64,000 bases of DNA from the NCBI RefSeq assembly GCF_025263485.1, contig NZ_CP079863.1:310001-374000 (forward strand), in the 5' to 3' direction. Position 1 is the stretch's first letter. Every line of letters begins with the position of its first letter. The stretch is from Mycobacterium sp. SMC-2 (GTDB lineage: Bacteria > Actinomycetota > Actinomycetes > Mycobacteriales > Mycobacteriaceae). Of the stretch, positions 38,519 through 53,035 are shown one piece after another. The position numbers were made by a program, and so were the translations under genes. Below the pieces are notes generated by a model. It did no database searches and had not been told where the DNA came from. It saw only the letters and a program-made list of their open reading frames with translations.

Positions 38519-39228
38519 CGATAACCTTCCGAGCGATCCAGCGGGGTCAGCGCGACGCCCGTCGCGGTGACCTCGACGAGGTGGCGGTCCGGCACGTCCT
38601 CCCAGTCGGAGTCGTTGTCGTAGGGCTCGCTGGCCAGCACGACACCGTCCGCGCGGCGCAGGACGGAAAGGGTGTCCCCCCAGGTAGTCGCCACCAGGCG
38701 AGAACCGTTGGCGGCCAAGATGTTCAGCCGGGCATTCGGGTCCGCCGCCGCTATCTCGGTGATGGTCTCGCCGAGCGCATCGAGGCCGCGTTCGAAGATG
38801 ACGGCCGCGAGCAACGCGCTGTCACAGACGGATTCGGCCTGCGACGTCGCGGGCAACACGGCACGGTCGACCACCCCGTTGTGCGACAACAACCACTGGC
38901 CGTCGGTGAACGGTGCCGTCGCGCTGACGTCGATGGGCATGCCGACCGTCGCCGAGCGCACGGCGGCCACCACGCAGCGGCTGCGCAGCGCCGGCGCGAT
39001 GGACTCGAACGACACGTCACCCCACAACGGCGCCTGGCTGCGCCAGCGGCGCGGCACAACGCCTTGCGCAGAGTGATCGAAAAAGCCTACGCCCCAACCG
39101 TCGGCGTTGAGCAGGCAGTGCTTCTGCCGGCGGGGTGCGTACGACTGCACCCGCAGGCCATACGGCGGGTCCAGCACCAGCGAGGAGACGGTGACGTCGG
39201 CCCCTAGCCAGCCCAGGTGACGGCACAT
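38515..39228 (-). CDS. egtC: EgtC, class II glutamine amidotransferase-type hydrolase
   Basis: A 237-residue N-terminal-nucleophile hydrolase that removes the gamma-glutamyl group from the EgtB product. The protein starts MCRHLGW, exposing Cys2 as nucleophile after Met removal, and the [10 protein letters not shown] and WLLSHNGVV motifs are typical. The ATG at 39228 shares bases with the egtB stop, which rules out the longer upstream frame. Confidence 0.94.
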   Translation of the reverse strand: MCRHLGWLGADVTVSSLVLDPPYGLRVQSYAPRRQKHCLLNADGWGVGFFDHSAQGVVPRRWRSQAPLWGDVSFESIAPALRSRCVVAAVRSATVGMPIDVSATAPFTDGQWLLSHNGVVDRAVLPATSQAESVCDSALLAAVIFERGLDALGETITEIAAADPNARLNILAANGSRLVATTWGDTLSVLRRADGVVLASEPYDNDSDWEDVPDRHLVEVTATGVALTPLDRSEGYR

Positions 39229-40517
39229 CAGGCGAAATCCTCTGCGTCCCAAGCCAACCGGACACCCGAGAAGATCTGGCGCCGGATCGGATGGTCCCAG
39301 TTGCGGAAGCTCGGCCGCAGGATGGTGGGCTCCACGGCCCACGAGCCCCCGCGCAACACGCGGTAGTCGCCCTCGAAGAACGGTTGCGAGTAGCGCTCGT
39401 AGATCATCGGGGCGAAACCGGGCCAGGGCCGCAGCGGCGAGGCGGTCCACTCCCACACGTCGCCGAGCATCTGCTCCGCCCCGTACGCCGAGGCTCCGGC
39501 CGGGTAGGCCCCGACGGGCGCCGGGCGCAACGCCGTTCCACCCAGATTAACGAGGGCATCGGAGGGCGGCTGCGCGCCCCACGGGTAGCGGCGCCGGCTC
39601 TCGGTGGCGGGATCCCACGCGCAGGCCTTCTCCCACTCCATCTCGGTTGGCAGCCGCGCGCCGGCCCAGGCCGCGTAGGCCTCGGCCTCGAAGTAGGTGA
39701 CATGCTGCACCGGTTCGTCGGCGGGAATGTCTTCGACGTGGCCGAACCGGGTGCGCGTGCGCCCGTCGGGGCTCCAGAACTGCGGGGCGGTCAGGCCCGC
39801 GCGCCGGCGGTGCTCCCAGCCGCGCTCGGACCACCAGCGCGGCTGCAGGTACCCGCCGTCCTCGATGAATTGCCGCCATTCGCCGTTGGTGACCGGCACC
39901 CGGCCGATCCGGAACGCCGGCAGCTCGACGACGTGGGCGGGCCGCTCGTTGTCCAGCGAGTACGGCTCGCTCGCGGCGTCCACGCCCAGCACGAACGGGC
40001 CGGCGGGCACCAGCACCGAGGTGCCGGCCACCCCGGGCCGGCCGGGGGGCAAAGCCGCCGAGTCGCGCAGCAGCGGGGCGCCGGTGCGCAGGTTCAACGC
40101 CTGCAACATGGTTTCGTCGTGCTGGTTCTCGTGGCTGATCACCAACGCGAACGCGAAGCCGTCGGCGTCCTCGGGCAGGGCGTCCAGGGCATCGAGGGCG
40201 GCCGACCGCACCGTCCGGCAATACGACCGCGCGCGGTCCGGGGACAGCAGCGGCAAGTCGGCCCGGCTCGCGCGCGAGTGCACGAAGGCGTCGTAGAGGC
40301 CCTCGACGGCGGGTGGCAACATGCCGGGCCGGGCGGGGTCACCGCCGCGCAGCAACCAGAGCTCCTCCTGCTGACCGATGTGCGCGAGGTCCCACACCAG
40401 CGGGCTCATCAGCGGGTCGTACTGCCGGCACAGTTCGGCGTCGTCGAAGTCGACCAGCCGCAACGTCCGTGCTCGCGCCCGCGTCAAATCGTCGGCAAGG
40501 CCTGCCCTTAAGGTCAC
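39228..40517 (-). CDS. egtB: EgtB, iron-dependent hercynine sulfoxide synthase
   Basis: A 429-residue non-haem iron enzyme joining gamma-glutamylcysteine and hercynine with O2. The N-terminal DinB-like domain carries the iron ligands His46 and the HxxxHxE motif His129/His133 (SHENQHDE), which line up with the known His51, His134 and His138 of M. thermoresistibile EgtB. The C-terminal FGE-sulfatase domain begins near residue 170 ([13 protein letters not shown]) and ends [22 protein letters not shown] 40517 overlaps egtA. Confidence 0.95.
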   Translation of the reverse strand: MTLRAGLADDLTRARARTLRLVDFDDAELCRQYDPLMSPLVWDLAHIGQQEELWLLRGGDPARPGMLPPAVEGLYDAFVHSRASRADLPLLSPDRARSYCRTVRSAALDALDALPEDADGFAFALVISHENQHDETMLQALNLRTGAPLLRDSAALPPGRPGVAGTSVLVPAGPFVLGVDAASEPYSLDNERPAHVVELPAFRIGRVPVTNGEWRQFIEDGGYLQPRWWSERGWEHRRRAGLTAPQFWSPDGRTRTRFGHVEDIPADEPVQHVTYFEAEAYAAWAGARLPTEMEWEKACAWDPATESRRRYPWGAQPPSDALVNLGGTALRPAPVGAYPAGASAYGAEQMLGDVWEWTASPLRPWPGFAPMIYERYSQPFFEGDYRVLRGGSWAVEPTILRPSFRNWDHPIRRQIFSGVRLAWDAEDFA

Positions 40518-41788
40518 GGCCCCCCTTGCGCCAGTCGCGACACGGTGGGCGCGATGCCGTCCTGAATCACCTGATCGGAGAAGTCGTCACCGGGACATCG
40601 GCCCCGCTCGACCGCGTCGAGGAGGCGCTGCATCGAATCGCCGAGTTCGGGGGGTGCCAGCCGGGCGGCGACGGCCACGCACTTGATGGCCGCGGCGTAC
40701 AGCCGCCGGTCACGCAGGCCCAATCGGGCCGCGGTGTCCCAGGCGGTGGCCACCGGCTCGACCGCCTCGGCCGCGATGTCGGCGGCGACCGGGTCGTCGA
40801 GCAGCGCCGCCAGGGTGAAGACCACGGCCGGCCAGAAGTCGTCCGGCAGGCTGTCGAGATAGCGGATCTCAAGCCACTGCCTCGGGCGCACGGGCGGAAA
40901 CAGCGTGGTCAGGTGGTATTCCAGGTCGGCCACGGTCGGACGGCGATCACCCAGGAGCGCCCGGCCGTCGACCCAGTCGGCGAAGGGCACCCAGTGCGTG
41001 ACCGGCACGGCGTCCGGGTTGTTCACCAGCATCACCGGGGCCTTGAGCGCGTAGCGCGCCCAGTCGGTGCCCGGTTCGTCGCCGCTGACCCCAAGGATGG
41101 GCCCGCACCGCGCCGAGTCCATCTGCCCCCACACCCGCTGGCGGGTCGAGGCCCACCCGGTGAACTCGCCACGCAGCATCGGGGAGTTCGCGGCTATCGC
41201 GATCATGGTGGGGCCCAGCGCGTGCGCGAGCCGCACCCGCGCCGCCCAGCCGGCGCGCGGCCCGGCGTCCAGGTTGACCTGAATGGACGCGGTGGACGTC
41301 ATCATCGCCGAGCCCGCATCACCCGAGCGGCTGGACACGAAGAACTGCTCCATGGCGCGGTATCGCGGGCCCGGGTTGATGCGCTTGGGCGGGCGCAGGG
41401 GATCGGCCCCCAGGAAAACCAGACCCAGCCCGGCGTCGGCGAACGCCGACCGCAGCACGGCCTGGTCTTGCCGCATCGCGTCGATGGCGGCCACCGCCCC
41501 GTCGGCCGGCGGACCGGACAACTCCACCGCACCGCCGGGTTCCACCGTGATCCGGCTGCCGCCCGGCAACTCCGGCAAGAGCGCCAGGACCTCGGCGATC
41601 TCGTCCCAGCCGGGCCTGCGGTGCGGGTCGGCCGCGTCGTGGCAGTGGGCTTCCAGCTCCAGACCCACGCGCCCGAGGGGGGCATCCGCCAGGCAGCCGT
41701 CGGCGATGTAGCTCGCGGCGGATTTGGAATCGGCCAGCTCGGGGCTGCCCAGCTCGGAGCGGGCGGTAGTGATGGCGGCGAACGTCAT
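40514..41788 (-). CDS. egtA: EgtA, glutamate-cysteine ligase for ergothioneine
   Basis: A 424-residue ATP-dependent ligase making gamma-glutamylcysteine, first gene of the operon egt[19 protein letters not shown] carries the catalytic Glu residues, and [10 protein letters not shown] and the [23 protein letters not shown] region are typical of plant-type/EgtA enzymes. ATG 41788 has AGGG eight bases upstream. The 156 bases before it, up to the next gene's stop, must hold the operon promoter; I see no SigF motif there. Confidence 0.94.
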   Translation of the reverse strand: MTFAAITTARSELGSPELADSKSAASYIADGCLADAPLGRVGLELEAHCHDAADPHRRPGWDEIAEVLALLPELPGGSRITVEPGGAVELSGPPADGAVAAIDAMRQDQAVLRSAFADAGLGLVFLGADPLRPPKRINPGPRYRAMEQFFVSSRSGDAGSAMMTSTASIQVNLDAGPRAGWAARVRLAHALGPTMIAIAANSPMLRGEFTGWASTRQRVWGQMDSARCGPILGVSGDEPGTDWARYALKAPVMLVNNPDAVPVTHWVPFADWVDGRALLGDRRPTVADLEYHLTTLFPPVRPRQWLEIRYLDSLPDDFWPAVVFTLAALLDDPVAADIAAEAVEPVATAWDTAARLGLRDRRLYAAAIKCVAVAARLAPPELGDSMQRLLDAVERGRCPGDDFSDQVIQDGIAPTVSRLAQGGP

Positions 41789-41944
41789 ATCACTATCCCT
41801 TCGGGCCTGAGCAAGCCTGAACGTGCGTCCGCGGACCGCTTCCCCCAACCGGCTAAGGCAACGGTAACCGCCACTACTTCATCTAACAGATGGCCCCGAC
41901 ATATTCCCGTCCTCGCCGGATTTCAAGCGGACGCAGCACCCGGC

Positions 41945-42598
41945 TCACTGGCCCAGCGCGTTCTGCATCGCCCCGGCCAGCACGTTGACCGCCGGCCCGG
42001 CGTTGCCAGACTGGCAGACCTTGGCCTGCAGCAACACGTTTTCCCGCAGCCTGGTTTGATTGAAGCACCGCCGATCGGTGCCGGCTTCCTGCTTGGTCCA
42101 GTTCGCATCGGCGGCACCGGGCGGCCCGCCGTCGAACGACCACACCTGCGTAACGCCGTTGTCCAGATGCATCGCGGTGGTCTGGCCGGAGCAGCCCACC
42201 GTTCGATCCACCACCCGATGGAAAGCGCGGTCGGCGGCGTCGTTGGTGGCAAACACCCCGACCGCCTGCTTGACGAAGTGGGTTTGGTCGTTGGCCGACG
42301 TCTGCGTGACGGCACCGTTGAACGATGCCAGATCCGGGTCGTTGTACACCTCCGGCAACCCGATGTCGGCCCAGTTGTTGCACACGGGAACGTCCACCCA
42401 GTCGCCCTGCACCGGCTGGGTGAACACCGATTCCCAACCCATGGGGCCCCCGACGATGTTGCCCACCGATCCTTTGCCCAGGACCGCGTAGTTCACCACC
42501 CCCGGATCCGACGGGTGCGCCGCCGCAACGGGCGCGCCCAGCGCCGTCCCTACCGCCGCACCCACGGTCACCACCGCGGCCCAGATCCGCATGGTCAT
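41945..42598 (-). CDS. secreted PknH-like sensor-domain protein (Rv3705c counterpart)
   Basis: A 217-residue exported protein with a signal peptide (residues 1-27, cleavage likely after PVAAA) and a sensor domain like the extracellular part of the kinase PknH. Four cysteines (PVCNNW, VGCSGQ, RRCFNQ, KVCQSG) probably form two disulfides, as in that domain. It likely binds a ligand in the periplasm-like space; none is known. The start is ATG 42598 or the ATG two codons later. Confidence 0.85.
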   Translation of the reverse strand: MTMRIWAAVVTVGAAVGTALGAPVAAAHPSDPGVVNYAVLGKGSVGNIVGGPMGWESVFTQPVQGDWVDVPVCNNWADIGLPEVYNDPDLASFNGAVTQTSANDQTHFVKQAVGVFATNDAADRAFHRVVDRTVGCSGQTTAMHLDNGVTQVWSFDGGPPGAADANWTKQEAGTDRRCFNQTRLRENVLLQAKVCQSGNAGPAVNVLAGAMQNALGQ

Positions 42599-42634
42599 GG
42601 TTTTCGATCATGCCAGGGCGGCTGCCGTGTAGCG

Positions 42635-42687
42635 AACGTCGAGTTGTCGGGCCAAATGGTGTCCAAAAGGCCCGACAACTCGACGTT
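42635..42687. terminator. perfect 19-bp inverted repeat, likely catalase terminator
   Basis: AACGTCGAGTTGTCGGGCC at 42635-42653 is exactly repeated in inverted form at 42669-42687 around a 15-base loop. It lies just after the catalase stop and before the start of the secreted protein gene on the same strand. No U-tract follows. The loop itself contains a small TGG/CCA pairing. Confidence 0.7.
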
Positions 42688-42695
42688 GGACGCGG

Positions 42696-44138
42696 TTATT
42701 TGGCCCGCACGGCCTCTTCGACCTTCTTGCCGAGGTCGGGGTCGACGTTGCGCCAGTACTGGAACACCCGCGACAGCACCGGCTCCTTGACGCCCTTGGA
42801 GACATGTCCAATGATGTTGTGCTCCAACCTGTCCCGGGCCGCGTCGTCGAGGACGTCGCGCACCATGGTGCCGGCCTGTCCCCAGTCGTCGTCCTCGGCG
42901 TGCAACGTGTAGGCCGCGCGGACCATGTCGCCGTCGGCGTGCCAGCGCACCTCGGCGGCGCGAGCCGGGTCGGCGTGCGGGCCGCCGTAGGAGTTGGGCG
43001 CGTAGACGGGGTCGGAGACGTTCTTCACCCGCATCGCGCCGTCCTTCGAGTAGCTGTTCACCTGCACCTTCGGCGTGTTGACGGGGATCTGCCGGTAGTT
43101 CGTCCCCAGCCTGGCGCGATGCGCGTCGGAGTAGGAGAACCCGCGGGCCTGCAGCATCTTGTCGGGGCTCAGTCCGGTGCCCGGCACGGTGTTGTTCGGC
43201 TCGAAGGCCGCCTGCTCGATCTCGGTGTGGTAATCGGTGACGTTGCGGTTCAGCGTCATCTTGCCGACGTCGATCAACGGGTAGTCGCCGTGCGGCCACA
43301 CCTTGGTCAGGTCGAACGGGTTGAACCGGTAGTTCCGGGCCTCCTCGTACGGCATGATCTGCATCTTGAGCGTCCAGCTGGGGTGGTTGCCGCCCTCGAT
43401 CGCCTCGTAGAGGTCGCGCTGGTGGTAATCGCCGTCCTCGCCGGCCAGCCGGTCCGCGTCCTCCTGGGTCAGGAAGTCGATGCCCTGGTCGGTGATGAAG
43501 TGGTACTTCACCCAGAAGATTTCGCCGGCGGCATTGATCCAGCTGTAGGTGTGGCTGCTGTAGCCGTTCATGTTCCGCCACGTCTTGGGAATACCGCGGT
43601 CGCCCATCAGCCAGGTCACCTGGTGCGCGGATTCCGGTGAGAGCGTCCAGAAGTCCCACTGCATGTTGTGGTCGCGCAAGTTCGTCGCCTGCATGCGCTT
43701 CTGGGACCGGATGAAGTGCTGGAATTTCAGCGGGTCCCGCATGAAGAAGATCGGTGTGTTATTGCCGACCAGGTCGAAATTGCCTTCGCTGGTGTAGAAC
43801 TTCAGCGCGAAACCTCGCGGGTCGCGCCAGGTGTCCGGGCTGCCGCGCTCGCCGGCGACAGTGGAGAACCTGGCCAGCATGTCCGTCTTGGTGCCGGGCT
43901 GAAAGACGGCGGCCCTGGTGTACTTGCTGACGTCGTTGGTGACCTCGAACGTGCCGAAGGCGCCGCCGCCCTTGGCGTGCGGCTGACGCTCCGGGATCCG
44001 CTCCCGGTTGAACTGGGCCATCTGCTCGATCAGGTAGTGGTCCTGCAGCAGAATCGGGCCGTCGGGACCGATCGTCAACGACTGGTCGTCGCTGGGCGCA
44101 GCGATGCCGGCGTCAGTGGTGGTGAAACTCTCCGTCAT
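42696..44138 (-). CDS. katA: clade-3 monofunctional haem catalase
   Basis: A 480-residue small-subunit catalase that dismutates hydrogen peroxide. Catalytic His54 is in [10 protein letters not shown], the [21 protein letters not shown] segment is the family signature, and the proximal haem tyrosine lies in [14 protein letters not shown]. Length and the absence of a C-terminal domain place it with the small, NADPH-type clade. It sits among genes that are otherwise in H37Rv order, so it looks like a local insertion. Two His-rich membrane-protein genes precede it on the same strand. Confidence 0.95.
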   Translation of the reverse strand: MTESFTTTDAGIAAPSDDQSLTIGPDGPILLQDHYLIEQMAQFNRERIPERQPHAKGGGAFGTFEVTNDVSKYTRAAVFQPGTKTDMLARFSTVAGERGSPDTWRDPRGFALKFYTSEGNFDLVGNNTPIFFMRDPLKFQHFIRSQKRMQATNLRDHNMQWDFWTLSPESAHQVTWLMGDRGIPKTWRNMNGYSSHTYSWINAAGEIFWVKYHFITDQGIDFLTQEDADRLAGEDGDYHQRDLYEAIEGGNHPSWTLKMQIMPYEEARNYRFNPFDLTKVWPHGDYPLIDVGKMTLNRNVTDYHTEIEQAAFEPNNTVPGTGLSPDKMLQARGFSYSDAHRARLGTNYRQIPVNTPKVQVNSYSKDGAMRVKNVSDPVYAPNSYGGPHADPARAAEVRWHADGDMVRAAYTLHAEDDDWGQAGTMVRDVLDDAARDRLEHNIIGHVSKGVKEPVLSRVFQYWRNVDPDLGKKVEEAVRAK

Positions 44139-44207
44139 GTCGCTATCTCCTCGCTTGCGGGGCTGCCTCCATGTTTGGGCGACGAATGTTCCTGCGCGCC
44201 AATTCCG

Positions 44208-44714
44208 TTACGGACGCGGCGTCGGCGCGGTGGGGCCGGGGCTGACCGCGCTCGCCGGCGGCTGACCTGGGCCGCTCAGACCGGGTCCGCTGGCCGGCCC
44301 GCCGGGTCCACCCGGACCGCCCGGCGGCATGGGCACGATCAACCCGGGGCCGCCGTGAGCGCCCGGGCCGTTGCCGGGTCCGGGCCCCCACGGCCCGCCC
44401 GGTCCGGGGCCCCACGGCCCGTTGCCCGGTCCGGGCCCGAAACGCCCGTCGCCCGGTCCGGGGGCGCCGGCACCGCCGCTCGGCCTGAACACCGGGCCGT
44501 GGTGGTGGTGGCAGTGGTGGTAATGGCCGTATACGAAGGCGCCGGCGAAGAACACCGTGGAGATGATGAAGACGATGCCGGCGACGATGATCACCCACGC
44601 GGCGGCGGAATAGAGCCGCGGCGGCCGCACCCGCTCCGGCGGCGGCGGGGCGGTGGCCGCGGCGGCGGGAGGCGGCGGGGTCGGCGGGGTCGAGGGTTCG
44701 GGTGTCTCGCTCAT
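44208..44714 (-). CDS. His-rich, Gly/Pro-rich single-pass membrane protein (Rv3705A-like)
   Basis: A 168-residue protein: a Pro/Ala-rich cytoplasmic start, one membrane helix (about residues 37-60, YSAAAWVIIVAGIVFIISTVFF), a histidine cluster directly after it (GHYHHCHHHHGP, residues about 64-75) and a 90-residue Gly/Pro tail with GPGPGNGP-type repeats. The cluster could bind metal on the outer face. It is a paralogue of the next gene. I place the start at ATG 44714; the upstream frame to 44837 is unlike protein. Confidence 0.78.
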   Translation of the reverse strand: MSETPEPSTPPTPPPPAAAATAPPPPERVRPPRLYSAAAWVIIVAGIVFIISTVFFAGAFVYGHYHHCHHHHGPVFRPSGGAGAPGPGDGRFGPGPGNGPWGPGPGGPWGPGPGNGPGAHGGPGLIVPMPPGGPGGPGGPASGPGLSGPGQPPASAVSPGPTAPTPRP

Positions 44715-44870
44715 GCCTTGAATGATGCCCAGAGGCCCATCGCACGTAACAGGTTCGGCCGACAAACTTGCTGTGAATCCAGACGCGGCGCGCTGCCGGT
44801 GACGCAACGACACGCAGCCCGGCGCTCTGGTGAGCACCGGGCTGCTGGTTGTTCGGTCAGTGGGTGAGGA

Positions 44871-45236
44871 TCACGGCGTCCGGGACGGGGCGACCGACGA
44901 CGGGATCTGGCTGGGGCCGGGGGCGCCGGGGGTCGCCGCGCCCGGTCCGCCCTGCTGGACGCCGGCCGGTCCGCCGGCGCCGGGTCCGGCCGGGCCGCCC
45001 ATGCGGTGCTGGTGCATCCACGCCGCGTGGTGCTTGTGGTGGTGGTGATGTCCGCCGTGGTGGCCACCGCGGTGGCCGAGGATGAAGCCGGTGAAGAAGA
45101 TGACGGCGACGATGAACACGATTCCGGCGACGATGGCGACCCACGCGGCGATTTGGAATACCCGCGGGGCCCGGTATGGCGTCGGCGCAGTTGCGGTGGA
45201 GGACCGCACGGAGGGGGTTTCAGATGTTTCACTCAT
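44871..45236 (-). CDS. His-rich single-pass membrane protein (Rv3706c-like)
   Basis: A 121-residue paralogue of the preceding protein: MSETSETPS start, one membrane helix (about residues 27-50, FQIAAWVAIVAGIVFIVAVIFF), a histidine-rich stretch right after it (HRGGHHGGHHHHHKHH, about 55-70) and a Gly/Pro/Ala tail. The shared AAWV-IVAGIVFI core shows duplication. The function is unknown; nearby catalase suggests a metal or redox context. Confidence 0.78.
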   Translation of the reverse strand: MSETSETPSVRSSTATAPTPYRAPRVFQIAAWVAIVAGIVFIVAVIFFTGFILGHRGGHHGGHHHHHKHHAAWMHQHRMGGPAGPGAGGPAGVQQGGPGAATPGAPGPSQIPSSVAPSRTP

Positions 45237-45316
45237 GAGACAAATGATGAAGGCGTTAACAATAGTTGCGGCTTTGCGCTAGTTATGTAGCAGCTGTGAG
45301 CTGAGCGGCGCGGCGT

Positions 45317-46459
45317 TTACTCCGGCTTGAACGGATTGACGGCGAACTGGATCACCCGGTACGGCGCGGCCACCCGGGCGCGAGTGTCCCACTGGCTCAC
45401 GAAGATTCGCAGCTCATCGAGCGTGGAGCCGGGGGAAATATACCCGCCGTACGGTTGCGCGAGCCGGTTGTCGTACGGCGGCGGCAGGCTCTCGGCGGGC
45501 TCGGGCCACTCGTCGTGCTGCACCACCGTGGTGACCGGCGCGTCGCCCAACGCCGTCGGGTCGTTGGCGACGCGGACCTCCATGTTGCCCGTGACGGAGT
45601 TGAAGTAGGACAGCACGGACTTGCCATCGATTTGCCGAATGCACATCTCGCCCACCGCGTCCGGCCACAGCGGGGTGGGCGGCTTGCCCCAGCCGCCGCC
45701 CGGCCCGGCCGCCCAGCCCTGCCATTTGGACCGGTCGATGAACGTTTGCGGGGTGGCCCGATACAGCACGACGGGGTCCCTGCGGGTGAAGCTGTCGGCC
45801 ACGATGTACACCCAGCCGGTCGGCGAATCCGGGGTGGGGATCGGGTCGTAGTAGCCACTTATCTGCGTCTGCGAGCCGCCCTGGTAGGAGGCGGCCCGCC
45901 GGGACCCCGCAATCGTCTGCCAGCCCGCGCGCTCCGGTACGGCCAATACCAGCCGTGAGCTCTGCGGCTCTAGGTCTTTCGTGGTCGTCACCATCAAGTA
46001 GTTGTGTCGGTTGACCTGAATCACGCCGGCGGGCAGCTGCGAATCGCCCGGCGGTGTGGGATCGGCCAGCAGGGGCTTGCTGACTCCGGTGACGCCGGTG
46101 TAGCGGACTCCACCGGGGTCGTCGACGGACGCGGTGTCGACGCGCAGCGCGATCGGCGAATACCAGCCACCGAACCCGACGCCCTGGCCGGCGAAGCTGT
46201 CGCCGCAGACCTGTAGCAGTTCGGTGGGGAACTCGACGAACTCGCAGAGGTCGGTCGCGCCGATGCCGTAGTCCCGGGTCGGGGTGCCGGTGCCGGCGGT
46301 CGGGCCGATCCGCAGCACCTGACCGGGCGCCAGCGGCTGCACGATCGGCTCGGGGGCGGGCGCGGGCGGGTCGGCGTGAGCCACCCAAAACCATTGTGGC
46401 GCAATCAGAGTCAATGCAAGCGAGCACCGCGCGACCAGTCGGGTGGGGGCGGTGCTCAC
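45317..46459 (-). CDS. exported DUF4185 protein (Rv3707c counterpart)
   Basis: A 380-residue exported protein with a signal peptide (residues 1-29, ending VAHA) followed by a Pro-rich linker and a DUF4185 beta-propeller-like domain (TDLCEFVEFPTELLQVCGDSF, GWVYIVADSFTRRDPVVLYR). DUF4185 proteins resemble glycosidase-type propellers; in mycobacteria, members of this family have been linked to arabinogalactan degradation, but I cannot assign activity here. It ends the run upstream of asd. Confidence 0.84.
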   Translation of the reverse strand: MSTAPTRLVARCSLALTLIAPQWFWVAHADPPAPAPEPIVQPLAPGQVLRIGPTAGTGTPTRDYGIGATDLCEFVEFPTELLQVCGDSFAGQGVGFGGWYSPIALRVDTASVDDPGGVRYTGVTGVSKPLLADPTPPGDSQLPAGVIQVNRHNYLMVTTTKDLEPQSSRLVLAVPERAGWQTIAGSRRAASYQGGSQTQISGYYDPIPTPDSPTGWVYIVADSFTRRDPVVLYRATPQTFIDRSKWQGWAAGPGGGWGKPPTPLWPDAVGEMCIRQIDGKSVLSYFNSVTGNMEVRVANDPTALGDAPVTTVVQHDEWPEPAESLPPPYDNRLAQPYGGYISPGSTLDELRIFVSQWDTRARVAAPYRVIQFAVNPFKPE

Positions 46460-46466
46460 CCGCTTC

Positions 46467-48767
<2,301 letters not shown>

Positions 48768-48865
48768 TGTCTCCCTTTCACGCAGCCATTTAGGTCCAGA
48801 ACAGAATACGTGCCTGCACACCGCGGTTTTCTCGGCGAGGCATCCGGCGTGAGCTCAGGGCCTTG

Positions 48866-48917
48866 CGTGTGCGTTCAGGGCGAAACTTTCGCGATTTTCC
48901 CGCCATGAACGCACACG
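48866..48917. repeat. inverted repeat with inner hairpin upstream of ask
   Basis: CGTGTGCGTTCA at 48866-48877 is exactly inverted at 48906-48917. The loop contains a second hairpin, GCGAAA-C-TTTCGC, and the motif ACTTTCGCG(C)A(A)TTTTC occurs at 48885-48899 and again at 48943-48959. It lies 100-150 bases before ask in the ask-leuA intergenic region. It may be a regulator site or a structured 5' leader; I cannot tell which. Confidence 0.5.
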
Positions 48918-48978
48918 GAAAGCCGTCGCCGCACACTCGACGACTTTCGCGCAATTTTCTCCCACGCGCCAATCGCGG

Positions 48979-51478
<2,500 letters not shown>

Positions 51479-51479
<1 letters not shown>

Positions 51480-51928
51480 CAGTCCTGAAAGCGCAGTCGC
51501 CAGAACATCGTCAGGAACGCCGGATAGACGACGATCAAGAGCAGGTAGCTGAACCACATCGGGAACCGGGAGACGAACGTCAGGTCCTTGATCACATAGT
51601 CGAGGTAGATGTGGAGCGGCACGCTGCCAGCGATGTAGACCACCGATGCGGTGAACAGCGCCCGATGCCGGTTGTTGGAAAACCGGACGCGCCGCCATAC
51701 CAGGACACCGGTGATGCCGGCATACGTCATCGGGACGAGCAGGATCCTGTCGTTGGTCAGCGTCGCAGCGTGCTGCAGGGTGTGGGCGTCGCCGAAGATG
51801 ACGCGGTACAGATGCAGGGCGAATCCGAGCGAGATGGTCAGCATGGCCGCCGGTCGGAAGAAGTAGCCGTGGCGCCGGTAGAACGCCCACCACGAACCCT
51901 TGTGTACTACATCGGTAGTGGTACTCAT
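51479..51928 (-). CDS. four-helix membrane protein controlled by the adjacent TetR
   Basis: A 149-residue membrane protein with a WWAFYRRHGYFFRP N-terminus and about four membrane helices (residues 29-48, 65-83, 92-112, 122-142). I do not recognise a named family; no transporter motif is evident. The gene begins ten bases from a perfect 22-base palindrome, and the next gene encodes a TetR regulator, so it is very likely the regulated target. Confidence 0.78.
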
Positions 51929-51938
51929 GCCGCGACGA

Positions 51939-51960
51939 TACCACTACGTACGTAGTGGTA
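51939..51960. promoter_or_regulatory. TetR operator, perfect 22-bp palindrome
   Basis: The two half-sites TACCACTACGT and ACGTAGTGGTA form a perfect, gap-free palindrome ten bases upstream of the membrane-protein ATG. The half-site core GTAGTGGTA recurs at 51915-51923 inside the start of that gene. The size and symmetry match TetR-family operators, and the site would block transcription of both the membrane-protein and tetR genes. Confidence 0.8.
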
Positions 51961-51970
51961 CAAGCCTCGC

Positions 51971-52963
51971 TCAGAACAGCGCGAGCTGCTGGTCGACCGT
52001 GGTGATGTCGGCGAACTCCTCCATGCTCGTGCCGCCGACGACGGCGCGGACGGAGTCCAGGAATTGCGCGTCGGAGATCACCGGCACCCCGAGCTGTTTG
52101 GCCAGGTAGCCCTTCCCCTGATCCGGCGTCGGGTCGTTGCAGACCACCAGCGAAGTCTCCCCGTCGACCGTGTCGCTGTAGGCCAGCCCGGCGTGCAGGA
52201 TCCGCTCGACCAGTTCCTCGTGGGTGCGGCCGACCTCGGCCGCCAGCGCCACCCGCATGCCCTGCACCAGCGGCCTGCCGGACACGTAGGGCCCGGGGTT
52301 GAGATACGGGCAGGGCATCCGCGACGCCAGCACCTTCAACGGGCGCAGCTCGTCATGGGTGACGCGGCCGTTCGGCCACCGGCGCCGGGTCACCGGATGC
52401 ACCGGCAGCCAGATGTCGCGCTCGCGCGCCCGTTTGAGCGCCGACGCCAGTACACCGGTCAGCACCAGCGCGTCGTCGAAGGCGTCGTGCGGCCGTTCCT
52501 GGGTGACGCCCCAGTGCGCCGCGAGGGTCTCCAACCGCAGGTTGTCGATGCCGAGGTCCAACCGCCGGGCCAGCTCGACGGTGCACATCACGGAGTCGAT
52601 CGGCAGTTCGGCCTCAGCAAGCTCGGCTTCCGCGGCAAGGAACGCGTAGTCGAACGCGACGTTGTGGGCCACCAGCGTGCGGCCGTCCAGCACCTTGATC
52701 ACGTCGTCGACGACGTCGGCGAATTGCGGCTGGTCTTCCAGCATGGCCGCCGTCAGGCCGTGCACGTGGGTTGGGCCGGGGTCCACGCCGGGGTTGAGCA
52801 GGCTGACAACGGATTGCTCCACGCGGCCGTCGACGTCGAGGCCGAGCACCGCCAGGCTGATGACCCTCGCCTGACCGGGCCGAAAACCCGACGTCTCGAC
52901 GTCGATGACGGCCCAACCCCCGTCCGGCTCGCTCGCCGGCAGCCCCCAGGACACCCGGTTCAT
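51971..52963 (-). CDS. DnaQ-like DEDDh exonuclease with BRCT domain (Rv3711c counterpart)
   Basis: A 330-residue protein. The 3'-5' exonuclease domain occupies about residues 15-190: Exo I AVIDVETSG (Asp21, Glu23), Exo II HNVAFDYAFL and the Exo III HDAFDDAL with its His and Asp. A C-terminal BRCT domain (about 235-320, GMRVALAAEVGRTHEELVERI, DPTPDQGKGYLAK) follows. It is annotated as the epsilon-like subunit of DNA polymerase III, but in mycobacteria proofreading depends mainly on the PHP domain of DnaE1, so a repair role is more likely. It is divergent from murT. Confidence 0.92.
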   Translation of the reverse strand: MNRVSWGLPASEPDGGWAVIDVETSGFRPGQARVISLAVLGLDVDGRVEQSVVSLLNPGVDPGPTHVHGLTAAMLEDQPQFADVVDDVIKVLDGRTLVAHNVAFDYAFLAAEAELAEAELPIDSVMCTVELARRLDLGIDNLRLETLAAHWGVTQERPHDAFDDALVLTGVLASALKRARERDIWLPVHPVTRRRWPNGRVTHDELRPLKVLASRMPCPYLNPGPYVSGRPLVQGMRVALAAEVGRTHEELVERILHAGLAYSDTVDGETSLVVCNDPTPDQGKGYLAKQLGVPVISDAQFLDSVRAVVGGTSMEEFADITTVDQQLALF

Positions 52964-53035
52964 GTCGTCAGGATGGCACGTTGGACCGACATCACCGGGT
53001 CGCTGCGCGGCCGTGTCGGTCGGTAATCTGCCCGG

